Assembly (NCBI GenBank): GCA_963814095.1
Contig: CAWFBT010000002.1
Span: forward strand, 372,001 to 436,000
Direction: 5' to 3'
Source: JACVRW01 sp963814095
GTDB taxonomy: Bacteria > Actinomycetota > Thermoleophilia > Solirubrobacterales > Thermoleophilaceae
Length of the DNA stretch: 64,000 bases
The translations under genes were made by a program, and so were the position numbers. The notes beneath the pieces are model-generated. The model saw only the letters and a list, made by a program, of their open reading frames with translations, ran no database searches and had not been told where the DNA came from. Below are positions 50,864 through 59,719 of the stretch, in pieces (the stretch's first letter is position 1; the number at the start of each line of letters is the position of its first letter).

Positions 50864-52185
50864 CGCTCGAAGAACTCAGGCAGGCGACCGCCGCGGGGGA
50901 GGTCGACACCGTCCTCCTGTGCATCGCCGACATGGAGGCGCGTCTGCAGGGCAAGCGCCTCACCGCGTCGCACTTCTTCGAGGAGGTGGTGGACCACAAC
51001 GCCGAAGGCTGCAACTACCTCCTCGCGGTGGACGTCGACATGAACACCGTCTCGGGCTACGAGATGTCGAGCTGGGAGCGCGGCTACGGCGACTTCGTGA
51101 TGAAGCCCGACTTCGACACGCTCCGGCGCGTGCCGTGGCACGAGGGCACCGCGCTGCTGATGGCCGACCTCGTCTGGGAGGACGGCTCGGATGTCGTGGC
51201 CTCGCCGCGCCAGATCCTGCGCAAGCAGCTGGCGCGGCTCGCCGAGCGCGGCTGGAAGGCGACGGCGGGGACCGAGCTCGAGTTCATCGTCTTCAACGAC
51301 AGCTACGAGGAGGCCTGGAAGAAGGGCTACCGCGACCTCGACCCGGCGAACCTCTACAACGTCGACTACTCGATGCTCGGCACCGCCCGCGTCGAGCCGC
51401 TGATCCGCCGCATCCGCAACTCGATGATGGGCGCGGGCCTACGGGTCGAGAACTCGAAGGGCGAGTGCAACTTCGGCCAGCACGAGATCAACTTCCGCTA
51501 CGACGAGGCGCTCGCAACCGCCGACGCGCACGCGATCTACAAGAACGGCGCCAAGGAGATCGCGGCCCAGGAGGGCGTGGCGATCACCTACATGGCGAAG
51601 CTCGACGAGCGCGAGGGCAACTCCTGCCACATCCACTGCTCGCTGCAGAACGACGGCGGCAACGTGTTCGCCGGCGACGAGGCGACCTTCAACCAGTTCG
51701 TCGCCGGGCAGCTCGCCTGCCTGCAGGAGCTGACGCTGTTCTTCGCGCCGCACGTCAACTCCTACAAGCGCTTCGTGCACGGCTCGTTCGCGCCGACGGC
51801 GGTCGCCTGGGGTCACGACAACCGGACCTGCTCGATGCGGGTTGTGGGCCACGGGCAGTCGCTGCGCGTCGAGAACCGGCTCCCGGGCGCGGACGTCAAC
51901 CCCTACCTCGCGCTGGCGGCGATGATCGCCGCCGGCCTGCACGGCATCGACGAGGGGCTCGAGCTCGAACCGGCCTTCGAAGGCAACGCCTACGACTCGG
52001 ACAAGCCGCGCGTGCCACACACCCTGTACGCCGCGCGCGACCTGTTCGCCGACTCGGCGATTGCGCGCGACGCCTTCGGCCAGGAGGTCGTCGACCACTA
52101 CCTGAACCGGGCGAACATCGAGCTCGAGAGCTTCGAGGCCGCCGTCACCGACTGGGAGAAGTACCGGGGCTTCGAGCGGTTGTAG
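50860..52185 (+). CDS. Glutamine synthetase-like gamma-glutamylamine (ethanolamide/polyamine) synthetase
   Basis: A 441-residue GSI-fold ligase. Active-site segments are intact: AGTELEFIVF, KGECNFGQHEINFRYDEAL, GNSCHIHCSLQ, NSYKRFVHGSFAPTAVAWG, DNRTCSMRVVG and the RVENRLPGADVNPYLALAAM region (Glu/Arg). The N-terminus (LLCIADMEARLQGKRL) differs from housekeeping GlnA, which has a conserved Asp/Ser loop for ammonium; this variant is typical of PuuA/GlnA3/GlnA4 enzymes that glutamylate an amine. GTG at 50860 overlaps the permease stop (GTGA), and the next gene is a PuuD-type hydrolase. It probably ligates glutamate to an amine using ATP. Confidence 0.88.
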   Translation: MTLEELRQATAAGEVDTVLLCIADMEARLQGKRLTASHFFEEVVDHNAEGCNYLLAVDVDMNTVSGYEMSSWERGYGDFVMKPDFDTLRRVPWHEGTALLMADLVWEDGSDVVASPRQILRKQLARLAERGWKATAGTELEFIVFNDSYEEAWKKGYRDLDPANLYNVDYSMLGTARVEPLIRRIRNSMMGAGLRVENSKGECNFGQHEINFRYDEALATADAHAIYKNGAKEIAAQEGVAITYMAKLDEREGNSCHIHCSLQNDGGNVFAGDEATFNQFVAGQLACLQELTLFFAPHVNSYKRFVHGSFAPTAVAWGHDNRTCSMRVVGHGQSLRVENRLPGADVNPYLALAAMIAAGLHGIDEGLELEPAFEGNAYDSDKPRVPHTLYAARDLFADSAIARDAFGQEVVDHYLNRANIELESFEAAVTDWEKYRGFERL

Positions 52186-52908
52186 TGGCCGGACGGCCGG
52201 TCATCGGCATCTGCAGCGCGATCGAGACGGCTCGCTGGGGCGCCTGGGAGGCGCAGTGCGACCTCGTACCGCGCAGCTATTCGCTCGCCGTGCAGCGCGC
52301 CGGCGGCCTCGCGCTGCTGCTGCCGCCCTGACGACGCTCTCGCCGAGGAGCCCGACGAGCTGCTCGACCTGCTCGACGGACTGGTGTTCGCGGGCGGCGC
52401 CGACGTCGACCCCGGGTCCTACGGCGCGCGGCCACACTCTGAAACGGGCGCGACGCAGCCCGAGCGCGACCGCTTCGAGCTCGCGCTCGGCTTCCAGGCG
52501 CTCGAGCGCGACCTGCCGCTGCTCGGCATCTGCCGCGGCATGCAGATGCTGAACGTCGCGAGCGGCGGCACGGTCGAGCAGCACCTCCCCGAGCGAATCG
52601 GCAGCGAGGCGCACCGCCACACGCCCGGCAGCTTCTCCGACCATTCGGTGCGCATCGCACCGGGCTCGCTCACGTCGCGCGTCGTGGGGAGCGGCAGCGC
52701 CGAGGTGATGTCACATCACCATCAGGGCGTCGCCGAGCTGGGCGAGGGAGTCGAGGCGACCGGCTGGTCCGAGGGCGACGAGGTGATCGAGGCGATCGAG
52801 CTGCCGGAGCGCCGCTTCGCCGTTGGCGTGCTGTGGCATCCGGAGGAGGATGAGCGGAGCCGGGTCATCGGGGCGTTGGTGGAGGAGGCGCGGGCGCGGC
52901 GGCCTTAG
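52185..52908 (+). pseudogene. Class I GATase, PuuD-type gamma-glutamyl hydrolase, frameshifted
   Basis: GTG at 52185 overlaps the synthetase TAG. The first ~48 codons (GRPVIGICSAIETARWGAWE, LALLLPP) run into a TGA at about 52332 that is created by one extra base; the remainder continues in another frame: LVFAGGADVDPGSYGA, LPLLGICRGMQMLNVASGG (nucleophile Cys), HHHQGVAELGEGVEATGW, VLWHPEEDERS (catalytic His-x-Glu). Repaired, it is ~240 residues of the peptidase C26 family, which releases glutamate from gamma-glutamylated amines. Confidence 0.8.
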
Positions 52909-52926
52909 CTCGGCGGGTAGCGAGCA

Positions 52927-52965
52927 GTCCTGACTTGTTGGGCCTATAGCCCACTAAGTCAGGAC
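52927..52965. terminator. Bidirectional hairpin between two convergent GATase genes
   Basis: GTCCTGACTTGTTGGGC (52927-52943) faces GCCCACTAAGTCAGGAC (52949-52965) across CTATA. Fifteen of 17 positions pair: a ten-base outer stem, a two-base bulge and a GGGC/GCCC inner stem. It begins 18 bases after one gene's stop and 31 before the other's. Confidence 0.65.
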
Positions 52966-52995
52966 GGTTGGACGAAACCCACGCTTGCTGCCGCC

Positions 52996-53731
52996 CTACC
53001 CGACCGCCGGCTCCGCCGCCCACTCGCGCGCGGCCGCTACGAACGCCCGGAACAGCTCGCGCTTCTCGGCGGCCTCGGGGTGCCACTGCACGCCCAGGAC
53101 CCAGCCGCCGCCGGATAGCTCGATCGCCTCGGGCACGCCGTCCTCGGCGCCTCCCGGTCACCACGAGCCCGCCTGCCGAGCCGATCGACGGCCTGGTGGT
53201 GATGGCAGCGGCCCTCGTGGACCTCCTCCTCGAGTGCGCGTGCCGCCAGCGAGCCCGGCTCCAGATGGATCAGCTGCTCGTTGCCCTCGAAGGTCCCGAC
53301 GATGCGGCGGTGCGGGGTCGTCCCGTCCGCGAGGGTCAGGTGCTGGTCGAGGTCGCCGCCGAGCGCCACGTTCAGCACCTGCATGCCGCGGCAGATGCCG
53401 AGGTAGGGCATGCCGCGCTCGATGGCGACGCGCGTCAGCGCGATCTCGAAGTCGTCGCGCTCCGGATAGGTCGCCTCGACGTCGGGCTCAGGCTGCTGGC
53501 CGTAGCTGCGCGGGTCGAGATCGGCGCCGCCGATGAGGAGCAGACCGTCGATGCGGTCGAGCAGGACCGCTCCGGGGCGCGGGTGTCGATCGGCAGCAGC
53601 ACGGACAGCGCGCCGGTGGACTGGATCGCCTCGACGTAGGTGTCCGCGACGAGGTGGGCGGTCTGGTCCCAGAAGGCCCAGCGTGCTCGCTCGCGCACCG
53701 CGCAGATCCCGATGACGGGGTCGTCGCTCAT
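52996..53731 (-). pseudogene. Second class I GATase (gamma-glutamyl hydrolase), frameshifted
   Basis: Antisense to its neighbours. ATG at 53731 begins SDDPVIGICAVRERARWAFW and runs to about 53575, where one base shift moves to DGLLLIGGADLDPRSYGQQP, MPYLGICRGMQVLNVALGGD and LEEEVHEGRCHHHQAVDRLG. A second break near 53160 leads to the final WVLGVQWHPEAAEKRELFRA and stop at 52996. Corrected, it is a ~240-residue paralogue of the hydrolase at 52185. Its opposite orientation suggests an independent insertion or duplication into the operon. Confidence 0.75.
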
Positions 53732-53805
53732 CGCGACGACCTTGACACGAGGCGCGCGGCGCTGCAAAGGTCTTGCGGGCAAGCCATTTGGTTGGAGGGT
53801 ACCCA

Positions 53806-55185
53806 GTGTCGGTCACCGCCGAGTCGACAGTGCAGGTTCTCGAGCCCGCGACCGAGGAGGTGATGGCCGAGCTTCCGCGGGCCCGCCCGGAGGACGCCGA
53901 TGCCGCGATCGCGCGCGCAAAGCGGCCTTCCCGGCGCTGGCGGGCCGTGAGCCCGGGCGACCGCGCCCAGCTCCTGCGGCGGCTCGCCGCGGCGGTGCGT
54001 GAACGCGCCGACGAGCTCGCCCGGCTCGAGTCGCGCAACGTCGGCAAGCCGATCTCGGACGCTCGTGGCGAGGTCGGCATGGTGGCCGACGTCTTCGAGT
54101 ACTACGCGGGCGCGCCGGAGCGCCTGCTCGGCTCGAGCATCCCGGTGGCGGGCGGCATCGACGTGACCTTCCGCGAGCCGCTCGGCGTGGTCGGGCTGAT
54201 CACTCCCTGGAACTTCCCGCTCGCGATCGCCTCCTGGAAGCTCGGGCCGGCACTCGCCGCCGGCAACACGGTCGTGCTGAAGCCCGCCGAGCTGACGCCG
54301 CTCACGGCCGTCGAGCTCGAGCGGATCGCGCTCGACGCCGGCCTTCCCGACGGCGTCCTCAACGTGGTCGTCGGCCCGGGCCGCACGGTCGGCGAGCGCA
54401 TCACCCAGCACCCGGACGTCGCCAAGGTCGCCTTCACGGGCTCGACGGCCGTCGGCCGGCGCGTCCAGGCACTTGCGGCCGAGACGATCAAGCGCGTGAC
54501 GCTCGAGCTGGGCGGCAAGTCGGCGAACGTGATCTTCGCCGACGCCGACCTCGAGCGCGCCGCGCAGGCGGCGCCGAGCGCCGTCTTCGGGAACGCGGGT
54601 CAGGACTGCTGCGCGCGCTCGCGCATCTTCGTCGAGGCGCCGGCGCTCGACCGCTTCATGGACGCGCTCGAGGAGGCCGTCGAGGCCGTGCGCGTGGGCG
54701 ACCCGCTCGATGACGAGACCGAGATGGGCCCGCTCATCTCGGCGGACCAGCGCGACGCGGTCGCCTCGTACGTGGGCGAGGATGCGCCCGTTGCCATCCG
54801 CGGGAGCGCGCCGGAGGGAAAGGGCTTCTGGTTCGCCCCGACCGTGCTCGCCCCGGTGTCGAACGACGACCGCGCCGCACGCGAGGAGATCTTCGGGCCG
54901 GTCGCGTGCGTGATCCCGTTCCGTGACGAGCGGGAGGCGATCCGGCTCGCCAACGACACGATCTACGGGCTCTCGGGCTCGATCTGGACGCGCGACGGCG
55001 CCAAGGCCCTGCGCGTGGCGCGCGCGATCGACTCGGGCGTCCTCTCGATCAACTCGAACACGTCGGTGCGCGTCTCGACGCCGTTCGGCGGCTTCAAGCA
55101 GTCCGGCTTCGGCCGCGAGCTCGGGCCGCACGCGCTCGAGCACTACACCGAGGTCAAGAACGTCTACTACGCGACGGAGGAGTGA
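53806..55185 (+). CDS. NAD(P)-dependent aldehyde dehydrogenase
   Basis: A 459-residue ALDH. GTG at 53806 follows GGAGGG. Conserved features: LGVVGLITPWNFPLAIASWK with catalytic-pocket Asn, PALAAGNTVVLKPAELTPLT, FTGSTAVGRRV, LELGGKSANVIFADADLE (general base Glu), GNAGQDCCARSRIFVE (nucleophile Cys), EEIFGPVACVIPF and FGGFKQSGFGRELG. Residue pattern GQDCCARSR is like aminobutyraldehyde/betaine aldehyde dehydrogenases. In the inferred pathway it would oxidise the gamma-glutamylated aldehyde to the acid. Confidence 0.92.
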   Translation: MSVTAESTVQVLEPATEEVMAELPRARPEDADAAIARAKRPSRRWRAVSPGDRAQLLRRLAAAVRERADELARLESRNVGKPISDARGEVGMVADVFEYYAGAPERLLGSSIPVAGGIDVTFREPLGVVGLITPWNFPLAIASWKLGPALAAGNTVVLKPAELTPLTAVELERIALDAGLPDGVLNVVVGPGRTVGERITQHPDVAKVAFTGSTAVGRRVQALAAETIKRVTLELGGKSANVIFADADLERAAQAAPSAVFGNAGQDCCARSRIFVEAPALDRFMDALEEAVEAVRVGDPLDDETEMGPLISADQRDAVASYVGEDAPVAIRGSAPEGKGFWFAPTVLAPVSNDDRAAREEIFGPVACVIPFRDEREAIRLANDTIYGLSGSIWTRDGAKALRVARAIDSGVLSINSNTSVRVSTPFGGFKQSGFGRELGPHALEHYTEVKNVYYATEE

Positions 55186-55934
55186 GGGTGGCGGGAAGGC
55201 TCGATGGGAAGGTCTGCGTGATCACCGGCACGGCCAGCGGCATCGGCCGCGAGTCGGCCGAGCTGTTCATGTCCGAGGGCGCGCGTGTCGTGGGCGTCGA
55301 CCTGAGTCCTGATGCGAGCGGCGACCTCGCGATCCAGGCGGACGTGACCGACGAGGAGCAGGTGCGCGCCCTCTATACCCGCGTGCGCGACGAGTTCGGT
55401 CGTATCGACGTCCTCTTCAACAACGCCGGCATCTCGCCCGAGGACGACCGCTCGATCCTCGACACGGACTACGAGGCCTGGCGGCGTGTCCAGGACGTCA
55501 ACCTCGCCTCGGTCTTCTACTGCTGCAAGTACGGCATCCCGCACCTGATCGACGGCGGCGGCGGCTCCGTGATCAACACGGCCTCGTTCGTCGCGGTGAT
55601 GGGCGCTGCCGTGTCCCAGATCTCGTATACGGCGTCGAAGGGCGGGGTGCTCGCGATGTCGCGGGAGCTGGGGGTCGAGTTCGCGCGTCAGGGCGTGCGC
55701 GTCAACGCGCTCTGCCCAGGGCCGGTCAACACACCGCTCCTGCAGGAGCTGTTCGCGAAGGATCCGGCCAAGGCGCAACGCCGTTACGTCCACCTGCCGC
55801 CGGGCCGCTTCGCGGAGCCCCTTGAGATCGCGAACGGCGCGCTCTTCCTCGCCAGCGACGAGTCGACCTACGTCAACGCCACCACCTTCATGGTCGACGG
55901 TGGCCTCGCCGCCGCCTACCTGACGCCCGAGTGA
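55182..55934 (+). CDS. SDR-family oxidoreductase
   Basis: A 250-residue classical short-chain dehydrogenase. Cofactor motif CVITGTASGIGRESAELF with acidic VVGVDLSPDASG (NAD preference), NNAGISPEDDRS, catalytic Ser in VINTASFVAVMG and YTASKGGVLAMSRELGVE (Tyr-x3-Lys), then NALCPGPVNTPL. GTG at 55182 overlaps the ALDH stop (GTGA). In related clusters such an enzyme handles an alcohol/aldehyde step or a keto product. Substrate not established. Confidence 0.9.
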   Translation: MRVAGRLDGKVCVITGTASGIGRESAELFMSEGARVVGVDLSPDASGDLAIQADVTDEEQVRALYTRVRDEFGRIDVLFNNAGISPEDDRSILDTDYEAWRRVQDVNLASVFYCCKYGIPHLIDGGGGSVINTASFVAVMGAAVSQISYTASKGGVLAMSRELGVEFARQGVRVNALCPGPVNTPLLQELFAKDPAKAQRRYVHLPPGRFAEPLEIANGALFLASDESTYVNATTFMVDGGLAAAYLTPE

Positions 55935-56641
55935 GAGTTCTCTCGATCGTCATTCACGACAACGCCGGGGCCGGCGTCTTCGCCGACGTTCCCGGCGTCG
56001 AGCTGGTCGAGTGGAAGCCGCCCGAGAACGGCTCGGCGCCGGAGCTCGACGGGTTCGACGCGGTGATGGCGTTCGGCGGGGCGATGCACGTCGACCAGGA
56101 GGAGAAGCATCCGTGGCTGCGCGCCGAGAAGGCGCTGCTACACGAGGCGCTCGAGCGGGGCACGCCGCTGCTCGGCGTGTGCCTGGGCGCTCAGTTGCTC
56201 GCCGAGGTAGCCGGCTCGCGTCCGCGTCGCGCCGCGGCGCCGGAGATCGGCTGGTACCAGGTCGAGGTCACGGACGCGGGGAGGGACGACCCGCTGCTGG
56301 GTCCGCTCGCGCCCGAGTTCGAGGTGTTCCAATGGCACTCCTACGAGTCGCCGCTGCCACCCGGCGCCACGCCGCTCGCGCGCAACTCGGCCTGCCTGCA
56401 GGCGTTCCGGGTGGCCGACCGCCCGGCGTGGGCGGTGCAGTTCCACGCCGAGGTCACAGGTGCCGACGCCGAGTCGTGGCTGGACGAGTTCTACGACGAC
56501 TACGAGGCGATCGCCACCGGCCTCGACCCGGACGTGATCCGCACCGAGACGAAGAAGCGGATCGGGGCACAGAACAAGCTGGGGCGGGAGCTGGCCGAGC
56601 GCTTCATAGCGGAAGCGCGGCTCATCGGCCGCACTGATTGA
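55931..56641 (+). CDS. Type 1 glutamine amidotransferase (GATase class I)
   Basis: A 236-residue class I amidotransferase. Nucleophile elbow TPLLGVCLGAQLLAEVAGSR (Cys), the metal/His region VQFHAEVTG with catalytic His and Glu, and the FQWHSYE segment near residue 135. Distinct from the C26 hydrolases at 52185 and 52996; this one is of the GuaA/anthranilate-like subgroup lacking a synthase domain, and may act as a gamma-glutamyl amide hydrolase. GTG at 55931 overlaps the SDR stop. A hairpin (56636-56679) overlaps its last codons and follows its end. Confidence 0.83.
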   Translation: MRVLSIVIHDNAGAGVFADVPGVELVEWKPPENGSAPELDGFDAVMAFGGAMHVDQEEKHPWLRAEKALLHEALERGTPLLGVCLGAQLLAEVAGSRPRRAAAPEIGWYQVEVTDAGRDDPLLGPLAPEFEVFQWHSYESPLPPGATPLARNSACLQAFRVADRPAWAVQFHAEVTGADAESWLDEFYDDYEAIATGLDPDVIRTETKKRIGAQNKLGRELAERFIAEARLIGRTD

Positions 56642-56679
56642 AGCGTTGCTGGGGCTATGGCCCCACGAATCCTTCAATC
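56636..56679. terminator. Hairpin terminator after the amine-catabolism operon
   Basis: GATTGAAG (56636-56643) pairs with CTTCAATC (56672-56679); inside is GGGGC-TAT-GGCCCC. The outer and inner stems are separated by seven unpaired bases on each side. It lies between convergent genes (stops at 56641 and 56698) and resembles the hairpin at 52927. Confidence 0.6.
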
Positions 56680-56697
56680 GCTGCGGCAGCGCCCGCG

Positions 56698-57585
56698 CTA
56701 GCGCTCGGGCGGAGCCTGGCCCGGCGGCGGCGTCTCCGGCGGGGGCGGTGGTTGCTCGGGAGCGGGCGGTGTTCCCTGCTCGCGGCCGGGCGGGCGCTCG
56801 GGCGTGGCCGGCGCGGCCGGTGGGCCTCCGCCGCCGGGGCCCGCCGCCGCGCCGGGAGCGGGCGCGATTGGCTCGGTCAGGGAGCCTCCGGGGCCGGTCG
56901 CCAGGACGGGCTCGCCCTTGATCGCCTTCAGCTCGAAGTAGATGACCGAGGCGGCCAGCGCGGTGAGTGGCGCCAGCAGCAGGCTGGTGATCAGGAAGCC
57001 GATCGCGAACCCGAAGACCGAGTCGAAGATGCCGCCGAGGATGGCCGCGATCAGCACCTGGATGACGAAGGCGGCGATGAAGAGCAGCACGAGGACGCCG
57101 AACACCTGCCAGCCGTGTCCCTTGACGAGCTCACGGCTTCGCCCGAACGACTCGAACACGCCGGTCCGCTCGATCACGACGACCGGCACGATCACCGCCC
57201 AGATCGTGATCAGGAAGAGGCCGGGGATGATCAGCAGCACGAAGCCGATCGCGATCGCGATACCGGCGAGGATGCCGACGACGATCAGTGTGCCGACCAC
57301 GGCTCCGGCGCTCCTGAACAGCCCGCCGATCGACTGGTCGCGGCGCCCGTCGAGGATGTCGCGCGCGGCCTCGACGACCATGCCCTGGTACAGGTAGCCG
57401 GCAACCAGGGCGATCGCGTTCGCGATCACGCTCAGGAAGAAGCCGCCGGAGTCGTACAGCACGCCGTTGACGATCGCCACGGGTATGTACAAGGCGAGCG
57501 CGCCGCCGATCAGCAGCGCGAACTGCTGGCGGTAGATCCGGAAGATCTGCTCGAACACGCGGCCGACGTCGAGTTTGGCGTCCAT
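56698..57585 (-). CDS. Polytopic membrane protein with proline-rich C-terminus
   Basis: A 295-residue protein. ATG at 57585 precedes VGRVFEQIFRIYRQQFALLI and about six hydrophobic segments to residue ~235: ALALYIPVAIVNGVLYDS, GTLIVVGILAGIAIAIGF, VLLIIPGLFLITIWAVIV, and WQVFGVLVLLFIAAFVIQV (as QVFGVLVLLFIAAFVIQV). Family resemblance is to DUF4013/glycerophosphodiester-phosphodiesterase membrane-domain proteins. A ~60-residue Pro/Gly/Ala tail follows (PPGREQGTPPAPEQPPPPPE), probably cytosolic and disordered. It may modulate membrane or envelope assembly; unknown otherwise. Confidence 0.75.
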   Translation of the reverse strand: MDAKLDVGRVFEQIFRIYRQQFALLIGGALALYIPVAIVNGVLYDSGGFFLSVIANAIALVAGYLYQGMVVEAARDILDGRRDQSIGGLFRSAGAVVGTLIVVGILAGIAIAIGFVLLIIPGLFLITIWAVIVPVVVIERTGVFESFGRSRELVKGHGWQVFGVLVLLFIAAFVIQVLIAAILGGIFDSVFGFAIGFLITSLLLAPLTALAASVIYFELKAIKGEPVLATGPGGSLTEPIAPAPGAAAGPGGGGPPAAPATPERPPGREQGTPPAPEQPPPPPETPPPGQAPPER

Positions 57586-57603
57586 GCCGCAGAATCTAGT
57601 CCT

Positions 57604-58131
57604 GTGCCGGACAGCAAACGCGGACAGCTCCTGATCGCGGCGCCGTCGCTCTTCGACTACTTCAGGCGCACGGTGATCCTGGTGATCGAGCACACGCCCG
57701 ACGGAGCGATGGGCGTGATTCTCAACCGGACCTCCGAGACGCGTGTCTCGGAGGCGGTCCCGGCGCTCGCCGACCTGCCCGGCGCGGACGAGCCGGTTCG
57801 GCTCGGTGGGCCGGTGTCACCGCAGTCGGTCGTCGCGCTCGGCGACTTCGAGCGCCCGGAGGAGGCGAGCACGCAGGTGGTCGGAACGCTCGGCACGCTC
57901 GACCCCGACGGCACGAACGAGTCGCTGCGGCGCCTGCGGGTCTACGCCGGCTACGCGGGCTGGTCCGCCGGCCAGCTCGACGGCGAGCTCGAGGAAGAGG
58001 CCTGGATCCTCACCGACGCTGCCGTCGACGACCCGTTCGCCGACGGTGACCTCTGGTCGGAGGCGCTCGCTCGCAAGGGCGGCAGGTACAGGCTGATGGC
58101 GACGATGCCGACCGATCCGTCGCAGAACTGA
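57604..58131 (+). CDS. YqgE/AlgH family protein (UPF0301)
   Basis: A 175-residue UPF0301 protein. GTG start at 57604, divergent from the Pro-tailed membrane protein with an 18-base gap. Family motifs: GQLLIAAPSLFDYFRRTVIL, HTPDGAMGVILNRTSE, PVRLGGPVSPQSVVALGD, GYAGWSAGQLDGELEEEAW and the closing FADGDLWSEAL. AlgH influences exopolysaccharide synthesis in Pseudomonas; biochemical role unknown. Here it borders an O-acyltransferase locus, which fits a polysaccharide connection. Confidence 0.9.
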   Translation: MPDSKRGQLLIAAPSLFDYFRRTVILVIEHTPDGAMGVILNRTSETRVSEAVPALADLPGADEPVRLGGPVSPQSVVALGDFERPEEASTQVVGTLGTLDPDGTNESLRRLRVYAGYAGWSAGQLDGELEEEAWILTDAAVDDPFADGDLWSEALARKGGRYRLMATMPTDPSQN

Positions 58132-58138
58132 GCGGCGC

Positions 58139-58726
58139 TCACTTGTGACAGCGGCGGACCGACTCGGCGACCCGGCTCGCCCGGTACTGGTAGCCCGTGG
58201 CGGTGACGTGGACACCGTCGCCCGCCAGCCAGCCGGGGTTGTCGCGCACCATGCGGGCCCAGTCGACGACGCGCAGGTTCCTGCGCGGCTTCGATTCCTC
58301 GGCCAGCACGCGGTTGTAGCCCGCGTAGCTCGCCCCGGCCACCGGTGGCCGCACGATGTTCGCCCAGACCACGCAGCGGCGCGGGCCGGCGACCGCCATG
58401 ACCTCGCGGATCGCAGCGCGGAAGCCCGACAGGTTGCGCGGGTCGTCGTTCGTGCCCAGGCTCACGTGGATCACGCGCGGCAGGTTGCGGCCGTAGGCGC
58501 GCATGACGGACGCGCCCTCGAAGGCGTGGCGGCTGATGGCGGTCGACTGTGAAACTCGCCAGCGCCGCAGGGCGCGTGGCAGGTACGGCGCCGTGCCGAC
58601 GGCGAGCGAGTCGCCGTTGACGAGCAGGTTGCGCGTGCGCGAGGCGTCGCCGTCGATCTGCGCGGAGGCCCCGCCGGCCGGCAGCAGCAGCGCGCACGCC
58701 GTGATCACCAGTGCCAGCTGTTTCAT
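58139..58726 (-). CDS. Secreted SGNH/GDSL hydrolase (small)
   Basis: A 195-residue exported esterase. ATG at 58726 overlaps the stop of the upstream DUF459-like gene as ATGA. The signal peptide ends near GGASA. Block I: LLVNGDSLAVGTAPYL (GDS Ser); block III: HVSLGTNDDPRNLSGF (Gly-x-Asn-Asp); block V: LAGDGVHVTATGYQYRA (Asp-x-x-His). Its closest relative in the window is the SGNH protein at 61108-61927, which shares GDSLxVGTxPYL and GTNDDP. Probably acts on an acylated wall glycan made by the MBOAT system. Confidence 0.85.
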   Translation of the reverse strand: MKQLALVITACALLLPAGGASAQIDGDASRTRNLLVNGDSLAVGTAPYLPRALRRWRVSQSTAISRHAFEGASVMRAYGRNLPRVIHVSLGTNDDPRNLSGFRAAIREVMAVAGPRRCVVWANIVRPPVAGASYAGYNRVLAEESKPRRNLRVVDWARMVRDNPGWLAGDGVHVTATGYQYRASRVAESVRRCHK

Positions 58727-59716
58727 GGGCCCTCCTCGTCGAGCGCCGGGTAGTCCTTGGCCATCGCCTCGAGGACGAGCCGCGCAGGGGCGACCGCGCC
58801 CTCACGCGAGAAATGCACCCCGTCCGACTGGCGCGCGAGCACCTTGCGCCCGTCGATCCGCAGGCTGTCCGAGTACTTGCCGTTGCCGAGCGTCGAGTAG
58901 ACGTCGACGTAGCGCAGGCCCGGCACGGCGGCCACCGCCTGCTTGACCGCCCTGTTCTGGGTGGCGTAGATCGAGTTCAGGTCGCCGTCGCGCGCCGTCG
59001 GCGGCGGCACCCAGTAGACGGGGCGCTTGCCGTCGCCGCTGAACGTCTTCGACACCACCGCCACGCGGCGGGCGAACTCGGTCTGCCACTCGGGATCGCC
59101 GGGGCCGTAGAGCTGGCCGCCGGCCTCGACGTTGAAGCCGTCGTTGCCCCCGATCGCCATCACGACGGCATCAGGGTCGCGCGAGTCCATCTCCTGCTGC
59201 GCGTTGATCTCCCAGTTGAAGAAGTCGGGATTGGTGAGCCCGGTCGCGTTCTGGGCAACCGTCTCCACCTCGAGCAGGCCCGGCTTCGCCTGGTCCGTGA
59301 GGCGTTGCCCCAGGAACTCCGCCTCGGAGTCGCCCGTCACGAGCACCTCGATCGGATTTCCTTGGGTGGGTTGCCGGAAGGCGGGCGCCTGCCGCCTGCT
59401 CTGCTCGCCCGCGCGTTTGCGCAGGATCGCGGTCGAGCCCTCCTCGAGCTGGGTGCCCGAGCCCGTCTTGTCCTCCTGCCCGAAGGCGAGGTCGAGGCCC
59501 TCGCGCGGCAGGTGCAGGCCGACCGCCCCGGCCACGTCGTCGAGCGGGCGTGCGACCGAGAGCACGATGTCGCGCGTCGTGCCCTGCTTGCATGCCCTCG
59601 CCGGCGCGCACGATCGCCTCCGAGTTGAACAGCGCCGCGATCGCGAGCGCGATCAGCATGACGCCGAGCACGCGGCCCGCGGGCATCATGAGGTCTCGGT
59701 TGCGCTTGGGGTCCAT
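58723..59716 (-). pseudogene. DUF459/SGNH hydrolase, frameshifted near the N-terminus
   Basis: ATG at 59716 begins MDPKRNRDLMMPAGRVLGVM and a membrane helix (LIALAIAALFNSEAI). Around 59590 an extra G in CAAGCAGGGC shifts the frame; restored reading gives the rest: LDDVAGAVGLHLPREGLDLA, block I VLVTGDSEAEFLGQRL, AVVMAIGGNDGFNVEAGG (block III), SIYATQNRAVKQ and the block V SDGVHFSREGAVAPARLV. Corrected length about 330 residues. It resembles the DltD/AlgX-like partners of MBOAT proteins. The gene ends ATGA-coupled to the small SGNH gene and begins three bases after the MBOAT stop. Confidence 0.8.
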
Positions 59717-59719
59717 GTG

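Noticed and set aside
42436..56641. Secondary-metabolite biosynthetic cluster
   Set aside because: No PKS, NRPS, terpene or RiPP core genes; the content fits primary amine catabolism.
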